Shown: positions 48,027 through 57,341, counted from the first letter of the stretch. The stretch: 64,000 bases of DNA from Gaiellasilicea sp963802765 (GCA_963802765.1 CAWDJZ010000006.1:186001-250000); one strand, 5' to 3'. The notes: generated from the letters alone by a model not told the origin. Made by a program: numbers and translations.

Positions 48027-49108
48027 ACGACTTCAAGCCCGGGCTCGAGGGCATCGTCGCCTTCGAGACCGAGATCGCCGAGCCCGACCGCGAGGGCGGT
48101 GCGCTCCGCTACCGGGGCGTCGACATCGAGGAGCTCGTCGGCTCGTACCACTTCGAGCAGGTCTGGGGCCTCCTCGTCGACGAGAGCTTCGAGCCCGGCC
48201 TGCCCGCGGTCGACCCGTACGAGGGCGGCGGGCTGACCGGGAACACGCCGGCCGATCTCCAGTCGGTCACAGCTCGGCTCGGCGCGGAGTGGGGCGTCAA
48301 GAAGTTGATCGACATCTCCGACGACGATGCGCGCGAGGACCTGCGCCGCCTCTCGGCACAGTTCATCTCGATCGCCGCGCAGTCGGCGCGGATCGCCGAC
48401 GGGCACGAGGACCGGATCGCGCCGCAAGCGATCGCCCAGGGCGAGACGACGGCGGAGCGGTTCTTCCTCGAGTGGCGCGGCGAGGCCGATCCGAAGCACG
48501 TGCAGGCGCTCGACACGTACTGGATCTGCACCTGCGAGCACGGGCTGAACGCGTCGACGTTCGTCGCGCGGATCACCGCTTCGACGGGCTCCGACTGCGC
48601 CGCCGCGCTCTCGTCAGCAGTCGGCGCGCTCTCGGGCCCGCTCCACGGCGGCGCGCCCGCGCGCGTGCTGCCGATGCTCGATGCGGCCGCCGAGTCCGGG
48701 GACCCCGAGACGTACGTCCAGAGTTTGATCGAGCGCGGCGAGCGGCTGATGGGCTTCGGCCATCGCGTCTATCGGGCGGAGGATCCGCGCGCCCGCCTGC
48801 TGAAGGGGACGGCGAAGGAGCTCGGCGCCCCGCGCTACGAGGTGGCGGAGAAGCTCGAGGCGGCGGCGCTCGAGGCGCTACGGAAGAAGTCGCCCGACCG
48901 GCCGCTCGAGACGAACGTCGAGTTCTGGTCGGCGGTCGTGCTCGATGTCGCCGGGATCCCGCCGGAGCTGGCGCCCGCGATGTTCGCCTGCTCCCGGACG
49001 GCCGGCTGGTCGGCGCACATCCTCGAGCAGAAGAAGCTGAGCCGCCTCGTGCGGCCGTCGGCCCGCTACATCGGACCTGCGGCCCGGCCCGCCTCCTCGA
49101 TCTCGTGA
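48023..49108 (+). CDS. Citrate synthase paralogue (CitA-like), second of the tandem pair
   Basis: 361 residues, ~30% like its neighbour by eye. FETEIAEPDREGGALRYRGVDIEELVG, TCEHGLNASTF (first His), GFGHRVYRAEDPRARLLK (second His) and NVEFWSAVVLDVAGIP, where the catalytic Asp of NVDxYS is Glu. I recall the same Glu in mycobacterial CitA, so it looks like a lineage trait. It may form its own enzyme with altered kinetics or a hetero-oligomer with the first synthase. ATGA overlap upstream and GTGA overlap with the HEAT-like gene downstream. Confidence 0.9.
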   Translation: MNDFKPGLEGIVAFETEIAEPDREGGALRYRGVDIEELVGSYHFEQVWGLLVDESFEPGLPAVDPYEGGGLTGNTPADLQSVTARLGAEWGVKKLIDISDDDAREDLRRLSAQFISIAAQSARIADGHEDRIAPQAIAQGETTAERFFLEWRGEADPKHVQALDTYWICTCEHGLNASTFVARITASTGSDCAAALSSAVGALSGPLHGGAPARVLPMLDAAAESGDPETYVQSLIERGERLMGFGHRVYRAEDPRARLLKGTAKELGAPRYEVAEKLEAAALEALRKKSPDRPLETNVEFWSAVVLDVAGIPPELAPAMFACSRTAGWSAHILEQKKLSRLVRPSARYIGPAARPASSIS

Positions 49109-49602
49109 CGCTCGCCGAGGCGGCAGCTCGCGCCGACGAGTTGGCCTCGGCCGGAGACCAGAAGGCGCTTGCGACCCTGCGGCAGCAGTGGGACGACGAG
49201 CTCGAGCACGCGGCCCGACACGCCGATTACCGCGTGCGGGCGCAGGCCTACCGGGCGATCGCGCAGTTCCGCTTCCGCCAGAAGCTGGAGCTCGTCCGGC
49301 GCGGGCTCCAGGACGAAAGCCCGGCCGCCCGCGGCTCGGCGCTGATCGCGCTCGAAGGTCTCTCCCGCGACCACCCCGGCGACGTGAACGGGATGCGGCG
49401 GCTGCTCGAAGAGCTCGCGAACAGCGACCCGAACGTCGCCGTGCGCAGGCTCGCGATCGTCTGCCTCAAGAACGGCTCGCCGCAGCGCGAGACGATCCTG
49501 CTCCTGAACGGGCTCGCCGCCGACGACGAGCAGGATCCCGACGTGCGCAAGACGGCGCGGACCGTCGCCGCGGCCCTGCAGAAGCGCGCGAGAGAGAAGT
49601 GA
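49105..49602 (+). CDS. HEAT-repeat-like helical protein
   Basis: 165 residues from GTG 49105 (overlaps the citrate synthase stop). Entirely helical in appearance, with repeated ~30-residue units: DYRVRAQAYRAIAQFRF, SPAARGSALIALEGL, DPNVAVRRLAIVCLKN, DPDVRKTARTVAAAL, the V-R-x-x-A-x-x-A-L pattern of HEAT/armadillo repeats. A protein-interaction role is likely; the partner is unknown. Bridges citrate synthase and purE by GTGA overlaps on both sides. Confidence 0.7.
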   Translation: MTLAEAAARADELASAGDQKALATLRQQWDDELEHAARHADYRVRAQAYRAIAQFRFRQKLELVRRGLQDESPAARGSALIALEGLSRDHPGDVNGMRRLLEELANSDPNVAVRRLAIVCLKNGSPQRETILLLNGLAADDEQDPDVRKTARTVAAALQKRAREK

Positions 49603-50087
49603 GCGCTCTCGTCGGCGTGATCATGGGGTCGCGCTCCGACTGGGAGACGATGCGTCACACCTGCGAGACGCTCGAGACGCTCGGAGTGCCGTTCGAGCAA
49701 AAAGTGGTCTCCGCTCACCGGACGCCCGACCTCCTCTTCGAGTACGCGGCGGCCGCCGAGGAGCGTGGGCTGCAGGTGCTCGTGGCGGGCGCCGGCGGAG
49801 CGGCTCACCTGCCCGGGATGGCGGCGGCGAAGACGAGCCTGCCCGTGCTGGGCGTGCCCGTCGAGTCGAAGACGCTGAAGGGGATGGACTCGCTCCTCTC
49901 GATCGTGCAGATGCCCGCCGGCGTGCCGGTCGGCACGCTCGCGATCGGCCGGGCGGGAGCTGTGAACGCCGCGCTGCTCGCGGCGGCGATCGTCGCCCGC
50001 TCGGACGAAGGCGTTCGCGACCGGCTGGCCCGGTACCGGGCCGAGCAGACGGACGCGGTGCTCGCTCAACCCGACCCGGCCAAGTAA
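49599..50087 (+). CDS. purE: N5-carboxyaminoimidazole ribonucleotide mutase
   Basis: 162 residues, class I PurE. GTG 49599 overlaps the upstream stop. GVIMGSRSDWETM (phosphate-binding SDxxTM), VVSAHRTPD (catalytic His), VLVAGAGGAAHLPGMAAAKTSLPVLGVP and TLAIGRAGAVNAALLAA are all typical. Converts N5-CAIR to CAIR in purine synthesis, requiring PurK, whose gene follows but is frameshifted. Confidence 0.96.
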   Translation: MSALVGVIMGSRSDWETMRHTCETLETLGVPFEQKVVSAHRTPDLLFEYAAAAEERGLQVLVAGAGGAAHLPGMAAAKTSLPVLGVPVESKTLKGMDSLLSIVQMPAGVPVGTLAIGRAGAVNAALLAAAIVARSDEGVRDRLARYRAEQTDAVLAQPDPAK

Positions 50088-50098
50088 CTGACTGTTTC

Positions 50099-51101
50099 TT
50101 GGCCGTCGTCGGCGTGATCGGAGGGGGCCAGCTGGGGCGGATGCTCGCCCTCGCCGGGATTCCGCTCGGGCTCTCGTTCCGCTTCCTCGACCCGGCGGCG
50201 GACGCGCCCGCACGGGAGGTCGGGAAGCTCCTCGTCGGCGAGTACGACGACCCGGAGCTGCTCGACCGGCTCGCCGAGGGCGCTCGCGTGGTCACCTACG
50301 AGTTCGAGAACGTCCCGGTCGAGGCGGCGCGCCGCGTGGGCGCCGTCCCCGACGCGCGCGCACTCGAGTTGGCGCAGGACCGGCTGGCCGAGAAGCAGCT
50401 CTTCCGGCGACTCGGCATCCCGACCGTCAAGTTCGACGACGAAGTCGAGACGTTTCCCGCGATCATGAAGACCCGGCGGCTCGGCTACGACGGTCGGGGG
50501 CAGCACCTGGTCGAGGCGAGGCCGGGACCCGGATCCGGACCATGATCCTCGAGGAGCGGGTGGCGTTCGACCGCGAGCTGTCGCTGATCGCCGTGCGGAG
50601 CCCGCTCGGGGCGACTCGCTTCTACCCGCTCGTCGAGAACGTCCACGAGGACGGAATCCTGCGCACGTCGCGCGCTCCTGCCGCCGACGCGCCACAGGCC
50701 GAGGCGGACGAGTACGCTCGCCGGATCCTCCGCGAGCTCGACTACGTCGGCGTTCTGGCGCTCGAGCTCTTCGAGGTCGGTGGGCAGCTACTCGCGAACG
50801 AGCTCGCACCGCGCGTCCACAACAGCGGGCACTGGACGATCGAGGGCTCCGAGACGAGCCAGTTCGAGAACCACCTCCGCGCGATTCTCGGGCTGCCGCT
50901 CGGGTCGATCGAGTCACGGCCGTCACTGCTCGTCAACCTGATCGGCAGCGTGCCGAAGCCGTTCGACGTGCTCGAGATCCCCACGCGCACCTGCACGTGT
51001 ACGACAAGGAGCCGCGTCCCGGCCGCAAGCTCGGCCACGTCACGCTGGTGCATCCCACGCAGGCGAGCGAAGAGGAGCTGCTGGCCGCAGTACGGAGCTA
51101 G
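50099..51101 (+). pseudogene. purK: N5-carboxyaminoimidazole ribonucleotide synthase PurK with two frameshifts
   Basis: Starts at TTG 50099: VVGVIGGGQLGRMLALAG, VVTYEFENVPVEA, KTRRLGYDGRGQ. Near 50515-50541 the frame breaks and ~10 residues appear to be missing before ILEERVAFDRELSLIAVRS resumes in another frame. Around 50985 it shifts again, after which HLHVYDKEPRPGRKLGHVTL and a normal end follow (stop 51099-51101). Every conserved ATP-grasp block is present, with good coding bias between breaks, so assembly errors are the likelier cause; otherwise the cell would need another CAIR route. It lies next to purE as usual. Confidence 0.85.
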
Positions 51102-51265
51102 TGCTGGGAGCAGGTCCGGCCGACGATCTCGCGGCCGCACGAGGGGCAGATGCGCCTGCCCCGTTTCAGCTCGAGCGCTCGCTTCTTCAGCCCGGAGAAG
51201 ACCATCGTGTAGCCGATCGCCATCGTCAGGGCGGCGAGGACGGCGAGCTCTGGGTCAGGCGTCAT
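51098..51265 (-). CDS. Small membrane protein with C-terminal zinc-ribbon-like CxxC (55 aa)
   Basis: ATG 51265 overlaps the end of the recombinase gene upstream by 11 nt. MTPDPELAVLAAL begins a single hydrophobic helix (to ~residue 25), then a basic linker KKRALELKRGRR and ICPSCGREIVGRTCSQH, a half zinc ribbon with three cysteines and a terminal His. Short TM-plus-zinc-ribbon proteins occur in many actinobacteria without known function. It overlaps the end of purK by 4 nt on the other strand. Confidence 0.6.
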   Translation of the reverse strand: MTPDPELAVLAALTMAIGYTMVFSGLKKRALELKRGRRICPSCGREIVGRTCSQH

Positions 51266-52182
51266 CGGAGGGCGTCCCTTTCGAGGTCGTACGTCGTCGC
51301 GCATGCGGGTGCGCTCGGAAGTACAACTCTCGACGCCTCCGGTCGGATACGTGCGTGTAGAGCTCCGTTGTCGAGAGGTCGGCGTGGCCGAGCATCTCCT
51401 GGACGCTGCGGAGGTCGGCGCCGCCCTCGAGCAGGTGCGTCGCGAACGAGTGACGGAGCAGGTGCGGGTGCACGCGCCGCGGCTCGAGCCCTGCCTTCTC
51501 CGCGAGCCGACGCAGGATCAGGAACGCGCCGGCCCGGGTGAGCGGGCCGCCGCGCGCGTTCAGGAACAGCTCGACCCGGCCGCGGCGGTCGAGGTGAGGG
51601 CGGCCGAACGCGATGTAGCGCCGCAGCGCTTCGGCGGCCGGGCGGCCCAAGCGGGACGAGCCGCTCCTTCGACCCCTTTCCGAGGGCGCGCACGACGCGG
51701 TCGTCGAGGTCGACCGAGCGTCGGTGCAATCCCGTCGCCTCGCTGACGCGCAGCCCCGCGCCGTAGAGGAGCTCGACGAGCGCGCGATCGCGCAGCGAGC
51801 GCGGCGACGTGCCTGCCGCGGCGTCGATCAGCCGCTCGGCCTCGGCGGGCGAGAGGGTTCGCGGCAGTGTTCGCGTCCGCCGCGGCAGCTGCAGCGCCGC
51901 GGCTGGATTGTCCTCGCGCGTGCCGAGCAGCAGCTGGTGGCGGAAGAAGCCGCGGACGGCCGCGACGCGCCGGGCGACCGTGGAGGCGGCGACTCCGGCT
52001 GCGCGCATCTCGGCGAGCCAGCGCTCGAGCTCCTCGGTGGTCGTGTCGCCGACTCGTCCCTTGCGCCACGTGGCCAGCTGCCCGAGGTCGCGCCGGTAGG
52101 CGTCGACCGTGCGCGGCGCCCGGCGTGTCGCCAGCAGCGCCAGGAATCCCGCGAGTTCAGGATCTGGGATGGCTGAAGTCAT
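51255..52182 (-). pseudogene. Tyrosine recombinase (XerC/D-like), one frameshift at ~51.65 kb
   Basis: N-terminal SAM-like core-binding domain (FLALLATRRAPRTVDAYRRDL), catalytic Arg in ELLYGAGLRVSEATGL, Lys in GKGSKERLVPLG. Then the frame shifts by one base near 51648, and the rest is in the other frame: HPHLLRHSFATHLLEGG (His-x2-Arg), MLGHADLSTTELYTHVS (His, nucleophile Tyr). With the shift repaired, ~308 residues, the full Xer length with all five catalytic residues. Xer proteins resolve chromosome dimers at dif. It is preceded by a second, overlapping recombinase gene, suggesting a duplicated pair like XerC/XerD. Confidence 0.85.
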
Positions 52183-52991
52183 AGACCTTGCGGAGACGTT
52201 TCGCGTCGACGTGGCTGTACACCTGCGTGGTCGAGAGCGACGAGTGGCCGAGCAGCTCCTGGATCGTGCGCAGGTCGGCGCCGCCCTCGAGCAGATGCGT
52301 AGCGAACGAGTGCCGCAGGCGGTGGGGGTGGGGCACGAGCCGTCGCAGCGTGCTCGTGTCGAGGCGGCGGCCGCGGGCGGAGAGGAAGAGCGCGTCGTTC
52401 GCGCCGCGGGCGAGCTCCGGCCGCGCGTCGCGGAGGTAGCAGCGCGACGAGGTGCGACGCCTCCTCGCCGAGCGGCACGACCCGCTCCTTGCCGCCCTTC
52501 CCGCGCACCCGCACGAGCTCCTGCTCGAAGTCGACGTCCGCGAGGTCGAGCCCGACCGCCTCTGCGCTGCGCAGCCCGGCCGAGTAAACGAGCTCGACGA
52601 GCGCGCGGTTGCGGAGCCCGAGAGCGCCGTCGCCGTCGAGCGAGTCCACGATCGCGTCGACCTCGGCGCGTTTCGGGGCCTCGGGGAGGCGCTGCGGCCG
52701 GCGTGGGCCAAGCGACGCATCGGGGACGCGCTCCGGGCCGAGCGTGAAGCGGAGGAACGACCGGACGGCCGCCAGCTTGCGAGCGATCGTCGCGGGCGCG
52801 AGACCGTTCCGAGCTCGGCCAAGCTCGGCCGCGTAGTCCGCGAGCACGCGCACATCCACGTCCGCCACCCCCGTCCCCTCATGCTCGAGCCAATCCGCGA
52901 AGCCGCGCAGGTCGGTGCCGTACGCCTTGCGGGTCGACTCCGAGAGCGACGGCGAGGCGAGGAAGCGATCGATCGCGACCCAGGTCTCCAT
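52157..52991 (-). pseudogene. Second tyrosine recombinase (XerC/D-like), one frameshift at ~52.44 kb
   Basis: From ATG 52991 (METWVAIDRFLASPSLSEST). Core-binding domain, catalytic Arg in ELVYSAGLRSAEAVGL, Lys in GKGGKERVVPLG. The frame changes at about 52440, continuing CYLRDARPELARG, then HPHRLRHSFATHLLEGG, LLGHSSLSTTQVYSHVD (nucleophile Tyr). Combined ~277 residues. Very similar to its neighbour, which it overlaps by 26 nt, so both arose by duplication or work as a XerC/XerD heterotetramer. Both frameshifts lie downstream of the catalytic Lys hairpin. Confidence 0.85.
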
Positions 52992-53006
52992 CCACGGCGA
53001 TTTCCC

Positions 53007-53012
53007 TAGAGT
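53007..53012 (+). promoter_or_regulatory. -10-like TAGAGT for the leaderless hydrolase gene
   Basis: TAGAGT ends 6 nt before ATG 53019, within a 27-bp divergent gap to the recombinase gene. Confidence 0.45.
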
Positions 53013-53018
53013 CGCGAG

Positions 53019-53669
53019 ATGTCCTTTGCCCTGGCCACCGGCGCCGAGGCCCGCTGGACCGGAAACCCAGGCCCGCGTGCGGTCGTCTGCGTGAACGGCG
53101 GCACGGCCGCGGAGGCGCCCGGGACCTGGAGCGCCTCGGTCGAGTGGCTCGTCCAGCGGCTCGCGCGGCAGCGTTCCGCGCTGCCTTTTCTCGAGGTGCG
53201 ATACCGCGTCAAGTCGTGGCGTCGCCTCGAGCTCTGCATCGAGGACGCTCGTGCAGCGATCGACGCGGCGCGGGAGGCGGGGGTCGAGGAGGTCGCGCTG
53301 CTCGGCTTCTCGATGGGCGGCGCGGTCTCGGTCCACGTCGCCGGCGACCCGGCCGTCTCGACCGTGATCGCGCTCGCGCCCTGGCTCTATCCGGAGCTCG
53401 ACGTCTCGCCGCTCGACGGGCGGCGCTTCGCCGTCCTGCACGGCGCGCTCGACCGCAGCCTGCCGGGAGTCCCGGGCGTCGCGCCCGCGCTGTCCCGCGA
53501 CGGCTACGAGCGAGCGAAGGTGCGCGGAGTCGACGCTCACCGCACCTTGATCCCCGGTGCGATCCACCCGATCGCGCTCCGCGCGCCTTGGGGTGGAACC
53601 GTGGCGATGCCGCGTGCCGGCCGCTGGGCCGAGCTCGTCGGCGCCGAGCTGGAGCGCTTTTGCGCGTAG
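53019..53669 (+). CDS. Small alpha/beta hydrolase (dienelactone-hydrolase-like size)
   Basis: 216 residues. Nucleophile elbow LLGFSMGGAVSVHVAG (Ser ~100), acid region FAVLHGALDRSLPG (Asp), and His in LIPGAIHPIALRAP. The Trp-rich N-terminal NGGTAAEAPGTWSASVEWLVQRL suggests a short lid. The substrate is unknown. The following plsC-like gene starts inside its last codons, so lipid-related hydrolysis is possible. Confidence 0.78.
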   Translation: MSFALATGAEARWTGNPGPRAVVCVNGGTAAEAPGTWSASVEWLVQRLARQRSALPFLEVRYRVKSWRRLELCIEDARAAIDAAREAGVEEVALLGFSMGGAVSVHVAGDPAVSTVIALAPWLYPELDVSPLDGRRFAVLHGALDRSLPGVPGVAPALSRDGYERAKVRGVDAHRTLIPGAIHPIALRAPWGGTVAMPRAGRWAELVGAELERFCA

Positions 53670-54235
53670 GCCTTTATCTCGGCGTGCGGCGGGTCGTGCA
53701 CGTGCTCGCGCGGCTGCTTTACCGGATCGAGATCGTCGGCCGCGCGCCGCCGGGCCCCTGCGTTGTCGCCGCGAACCACGAGTCGTTCCTCGATCCACCC
53801 CTACTCGCCCTCGTTGCGCGGCAGCCGCTGCACTTTCTCGCCAAGGTCGAGCTCTGGCGGTACCGGCCGGGCGCGTGGCTGATGGACTCGCTCGGCGGGA
53901 TCCCGATCAGGCGTGATCGCCGCGACCTCCACTCGGTCGGCCGCGCCGGCGAGCTGATCCTCGCCGGCGAGGCGGTCGCGCTCTTCCCGCAGGGGACGGT
54001 CCAGGGAGGCGAGTGGTCACGGGGCGCCGCGAGGCTCGCGCTCACGACGGGCGTCCCGCTCGTGCCCGTCCGGATCGTCGGCACGCGCCGGGCTCTCTCT
54101 CGCGGGCGGATCCGGTTCTCGAGGATCAGGGTCGTCGTCGGCGAGCCGATTGCCGTCGACCGCGCCAAGCCGACGGTCGCCGCAGCCCGCGACCTCACCC
54201 GCGAGCTCCAGGCCCGAGTCGACGCACTGCAATAG
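53660..54235 (+). CDS. 1-acyl-sn-glycerol-3-phosphate acyltransferase (PlsC-like)
   Basis: 191 residues from TTG 53660, overlapping the hydrolase stop. Motif I NHESFLD (H-x4-D), motif II region WLMDSLGGIPIRRDR, motif III FPQGTVQGG (the EGTR equivalent is QGTV), motif IV VPLVPVRIVGT. An N-terminal amphipathic/hydrophobic segment (VGLYLGVRRVVHVLARLLYR) would attach it to the membrane. Transfers an acyl group to lysophosphatidic acid in phospholipid synthesis. The Glu/Arg change in motif III makes the exact acceptor less certain. Confidence 0.85.
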   Translation: MRVGLYLGVRRVVHVLARLLYRIEIVGRAPPGPCVVAANHESFLDPPLLALVARQPLHFLAKVELWRYRPGAWLMDSLGGIPIRRDRRDLHSVGRAGELILAGEAVALFPQGTVQGGEWSRGAARLALTTGVPLVPVRIVGTRRALSRGRIRFSRIRVVVGEPIAVDRAKPTVAAARDLTRELQARVDALQ

Positions 54236-54243
54236 CCGGTCCG

Positions 54244-54249
54244 TAGGCT
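54244..54249 (+). promoter_or_regulatory. -10-like TAGGCT for the leaderless ABC exporter gene
   Basis: TAGGCT ends 7 nt before ATG 54257, 21 nt after the plsC stop codon. Confidence 0.45.
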
Positions 54250-54256
54250 GTCACCG

Positions 54257-56050
54257 ATGCCACGAATGAGGTACCGCTCGTACGAGTTGGAGCCGCCCGA
54301 GCGCCCCGCCGACCCTGCCGTGCGCCGCGCCTACCTGCGCCGGATCGTGGCGCTCTTCCGCCCCTACCGCGTGCGGCTCGCCGGGGTGCTCGGCCTGATC
54401 ATCTTCTCGTCGGCGCTCGGTGCGATCCCCGCCTTCCTGATCAAGGCGGTCTTCGACACCGCGCTCCCCGACGACGACTTGCGCCTGCTCAACCTGCTCG
54501 TTGCCGGAATGATCGCGATCGCGATCGTCACCGGCGCGCTCGGGGTTATCCAGACGCTGCTCTCGAACCAGGTCGGGCAGCGCGTGATGCACGACCTGCG
54601 CACGTCCGTCTACAAGCATCTCCAGCGGCTTTCACTGGCGTTCTTCACCCGGACGCGGACAGGCGAGGTGCAGTCGCGGCTCGCGAACGACATCGGCGGC
54701 GTGCAGGAGGTCGTCACCTCGACCGCGACGTCGATCGTCTCGAACGTGACCACGGTCCTCGCCACCGTCGTCGCGATGTTCCTCCTCGACTGGCGGCTGA
54801 CTCTCTTTGCGCTCGCGCTGCTCCCGTTCTTCGTCTGGATGACCAAGCGCGTCGGCGACCAGCGGCGGAAGGTGGTGAAGGTGCGGCAGGAGTCGATGGC
54901 CGACATCTCGAGCCTCGTTCAGGAGTCGCTCTCCGTCTCGGGGATCCTGCTCGGCAAGACGATGGGCCGGGCCGACGAGCTGGCGACCCGCTTCGAAGGC
55001 GAGTCCGGCCGTCTCGCGGAGCTCGAGGTGCGAAGCCGCATGACGGGTCGCTGGATGATGGCGTCGATCCAGACGTCCTTCGCCGTCATGCCCGCGCTCG
55101 TCTACCTCTTCGCCGGGCATTTCGCGGGCGCGATCTCGATCGGGACGGTCGTCGCCTTCACCACGCTTCAGGCTCGACTGTTCTTCCCGATCGGTTCGCT
55201 GCTCGGCGTCGGCCTCGAGGTGCAGACCTCGCTCGCGCTCTTCGACCGCGTCTTCGAGTATCTCGACCATCCGATCGACATCGAGGAGGGGACGAGGACG
55301 CTCGACCCGATCCGCGGCGACGTCGTCTTCGACGGCGTGTGGTTCCGCTACGACGATGCCGCCTGGACGCTGCAGGACGTCTCCTTCGTCGCCCCCGCGG
55401 GCACGAAGACCGCGCTCGTCGGCGAGACGGGCTCCGGCAAGACGACGGCCGGCTATCTCGTCGCGCGTCTCTACGACGTCAGCGAGGGGCGGGTGACGAT
55501 CGACGGCGTCGACGTGCGGGAGCTCACCTTTGCCTCGCTCGCCCGCGCGGTCGGCGTCGTCTCGCAGGAGACGTACCTCTTCCACGCGACCGTGCGCGAC
55601 AACCTCCGCTTCGCGCGCCCGGACGCAACGGACGAGGAAGTCGAGGAAGCGGCCGCGGCGGCGCAGATCCACGAGCTGATCACCGGCCTCCCGGACGGGT
55701 ACGACACCGTCGTCGGCGAACGCGGTTACCGCTTCTCCGGCGGTGAGCGGCAGCGGATCGCGATCGCCCGCACGATCCTGCGCAACCCGCCGATCCTCGT
55801 CCTCGACGAGGCGACGTCTGCCCTGGACACCCAGACCGAGCGGGCCGTGCAGCAGGCGCTCGAGCAGCTGGCCGAGGGACGGACGACGATCGCGATCGCG
55901 CATCGACTCTCGACGGTGCGCGACGCTGACCAGATCGTCGTCCTCGACCGCGGCCGCGTCGCCGAGATCGGCACGCACGACGAGCTCCTGGCCGCCGGCG
56001 GCCGCTACGCCGCGCTCGTCTCCCGCGACACTGAGCAAGTATTCGATTGA
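54257..56050 (+). CDS. ABC exporter half-transporter (type IV, MsbA/BmrA-like)
   Basis: 597 residues. Residues ~35-320: a six-helix transmembrane domain with the coupling-helix segments FFTRTRTGEVQSRLANDIGG and QESLSVSGILLGKTM. Residues ~355-595: nucleotide-binding domain with Walker A VGETGSGKTTAG, Q-loop VSQETYLFH, signature YRFSGGERQRIAIART, Walker B ILVLDEATSALD and switch His in IAHRLST. It functions as a homodimer or heterodimer exporting lipids, drugs or peptides. The N-terminal ~25 residues (PRMRYRSYELEPPE) are a polar extension. No partner ABC gene is next to it; a UBP zinc-finger gene starts in its stop codon. Confidence 0.92.
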   Translation: MPRMRYRSYELEPPERPADPAVRRAYLRRIVALFRPYRVRLAGVLGLIIFSSALGAIPAFLIKAVFDTALPDDDLRLLNLLVAGMIAIAIVTGALGVIQTLLSNQVGQRVMHDLRTSVYKHLQRLSLAFFTRTRTGEVQSRLANDIGGVQEVVTSTATSIVSNVTTVLATVVAMFLLDWRLTLFALALLPFFVWMTKRVGDQRRKVVKVRQESMADISSLVQESLSVSGILLGKTMGRADELATRFEGESGRLAELEVRSRMTGRWMMASIQTSFAVMPALVYLFAGHFAGAISIGTVVAFTTLQARLFFPIGSLLGVGLEVQTSLALFDRVFEYLDHPIDIEEGTRTLDPIRGDVVFDGVWFRYDDAAWTLQDVSFVAPAGTKTALVGETGSGKTTAGYLVARLYDVSEGRVTIDGVDVRELTFASLARAVGVVSQETYLFHATVRDNLRFARPDATDEEVEEAAAAAQIHELITGLPDGYDTVVGERGYRFSGGERQRIAIARTILRNPPILVLDEATSALDTQTERAVQQALEQLAEGRTTIAIAHRLSTVRDADQIVVLDRGRVAEIGTHDELLAAGGRYAALVSRDTEQVFD

Positions 56051-56307
56051 GCTGCGCTCATCTCGACACGATCCGCGACGTGACGCCGAGCGCTCCTGGC
56101 TGCGAGGACTGCTTGCGTATCGGCACTCGATGGGTGCACCTCCGCCTCTGCCTCGCCTGCGGCCACGTCGGCTGCTGCGACAGCTCTCCGGAGAGGCATG
56201 CGACGAAGCACTTCCACGCCGCCGGGCACCCGGTGGTCCAGTCGTATGAGCCGGGGGAGAGCTGGCGCTGGTGCTACGTCGACGAGGTGGCGCTCCCGCC
56301 GGCCTGA
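56047..56307 (+). CDS. UBP-type zinc finger protein
   Basis: 86 residues from TTG 56047 (TTGA overlap with the ABC gene). ZnF_UBP pattern: CAHLDTI, GCEDCLRIGTRWVHLRLCLACGHVGCCDSSPERHATKHF, GHPVVQSYEPGESWRWCY. The Cys/His ligands and RWCYVDE are conserved. In eukaryotes the domain binds the free ubiquitin C terminus; stand-alone bacterial versions are of unknown role. The end overlaps the converging S58 peptidase gene by 34 nt. Confidence 0.85.
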   Translation: MSCAHLDTIRDVTPSAPGCEDCLRIGTRWVHLRLCLACGHVGCCDSSPERHATKHFHAAGHPVVQSYEPGESWRWCYVDEVALPPA

Positions 56308-57322
56308 GCGAGCGCCTCGGCGAGCAGCTCCGCCGGGAGAGCCGCGACGGTGTTGCCCGCACGCCCCGTCATCGTCTCCGCAGCGAGGAGCGCGTTCACG
56401 ATCGCCTCCTCGACCGCGTCGATCACCGCTTCGTAGAGCGGAGTCGATGCGGCGGTCGTTCAGCATCCGCAGCGAGAGCTCGGGCCCGTCCGCGTCGAGA
56501 CCGCGGTTTCCCGTCGCGAAGCAGAGCGCGAAGTCGCCGCTCGAGCGCTCCCCCATCCCGCCGGTGCGGGCTATCCCGAATCCCGCCCGCCGTGCGAGCC
56601 GCTCGCACTGACCGGGGAGGAGCGGCGCGTCGGTCGCGAGCACGACGATGATCGAGCCCGCATCCTCGGGAGTGGCCGGCAGCGGCACACGCTCCGGGCC
56701 GATCCGCTCTCCGACCGGGACGCCGTTGACGCGGAGCCGCGCGCGTCGGCCGTGGTTCGCCTGCACGAGCACGCCGAGCGTCCAGCCGTCCTCGACGACG
56801 CGCGAGCTCGTGCCGATCCCGCCCTTGAAGCCGTGGCACACCATGCCGGTGCCGCCGCCGACCGCACCCTCCTCGACCGCGCCGCCCGCGGCTCGCTCCA
56901 GCGCGGCCGCGACGTGCTCGGGGCGGACGTGGAAGCCGTTGATGTCGTTGAGAACGCCGTCCCACGTCTCGCCGACGACGGGAAGGCTCCAGTCGTACTC
57001 ACCGGGAGCGGCCGCGGCCACGAGGGCGTCGCGGACGACGCCGACCGAGTGCGTGTTCGTGAGCGCGACCGGCGTCGTCAGGAGACCGGAGTCGCGCATC
57101 CACTCGAGGCCGGTCAGCTCGCCGTTCCCGTTGATCCGGTGCGCCCCGGCGAACAGCGGTTCGGCCGGCGGCAGGACGACCGTGACGCCCGTGCGGACGT
57201 CCTCGCCCTCGATCACGGTCGTGTGCCCGACGCGGACACCGTCGACGTCGGTGATCGCGTTCCCCGTCCCGGTCGGGAGCCGTGCCGATCTCGATCCCGA
57301 GGTCCCGGGCGCGCGGCTTCAC
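56274..57322 (-). pseudogene. S58 (DmpA/BapA-type) aminopeptidase with two frameshifts
   Basis: GTG 57322 begins KPRARDLGIEIGT. At ~57278 the frame shifts and continues GNAITDVDGVRVGHTTVIEGEDVRTGVTVVLP. The middle is excellent: TGLEWMRDSGLLTTPVALTNTHSVG, GGGTGMVCHGFKGGIGTSSR. The autoprocessing/nucleophile Ser lies in DAGSIIVVLATDAPLLPGQ, as in DmpA. A second shift near 56450 leads into LYEAVIDAVEEAIVNALLAAETMTGR and ends at 56274. Repaired length ~350, the family norm. It would cleave N-terminal residues from small peptides or beta-peptides after self-cleavage into two chains. Confidence 0.82.
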
Positions 57323-57341
57323 GCCGCGAGCTTAGAAGCCT

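Noticed and set aside
51255..52991. Programmed frameshifting in the two recombinase genes
   Set aside because: No shared slippery site or stimulatory structure is seen, the break points differ, and many other genes here have similar indels.
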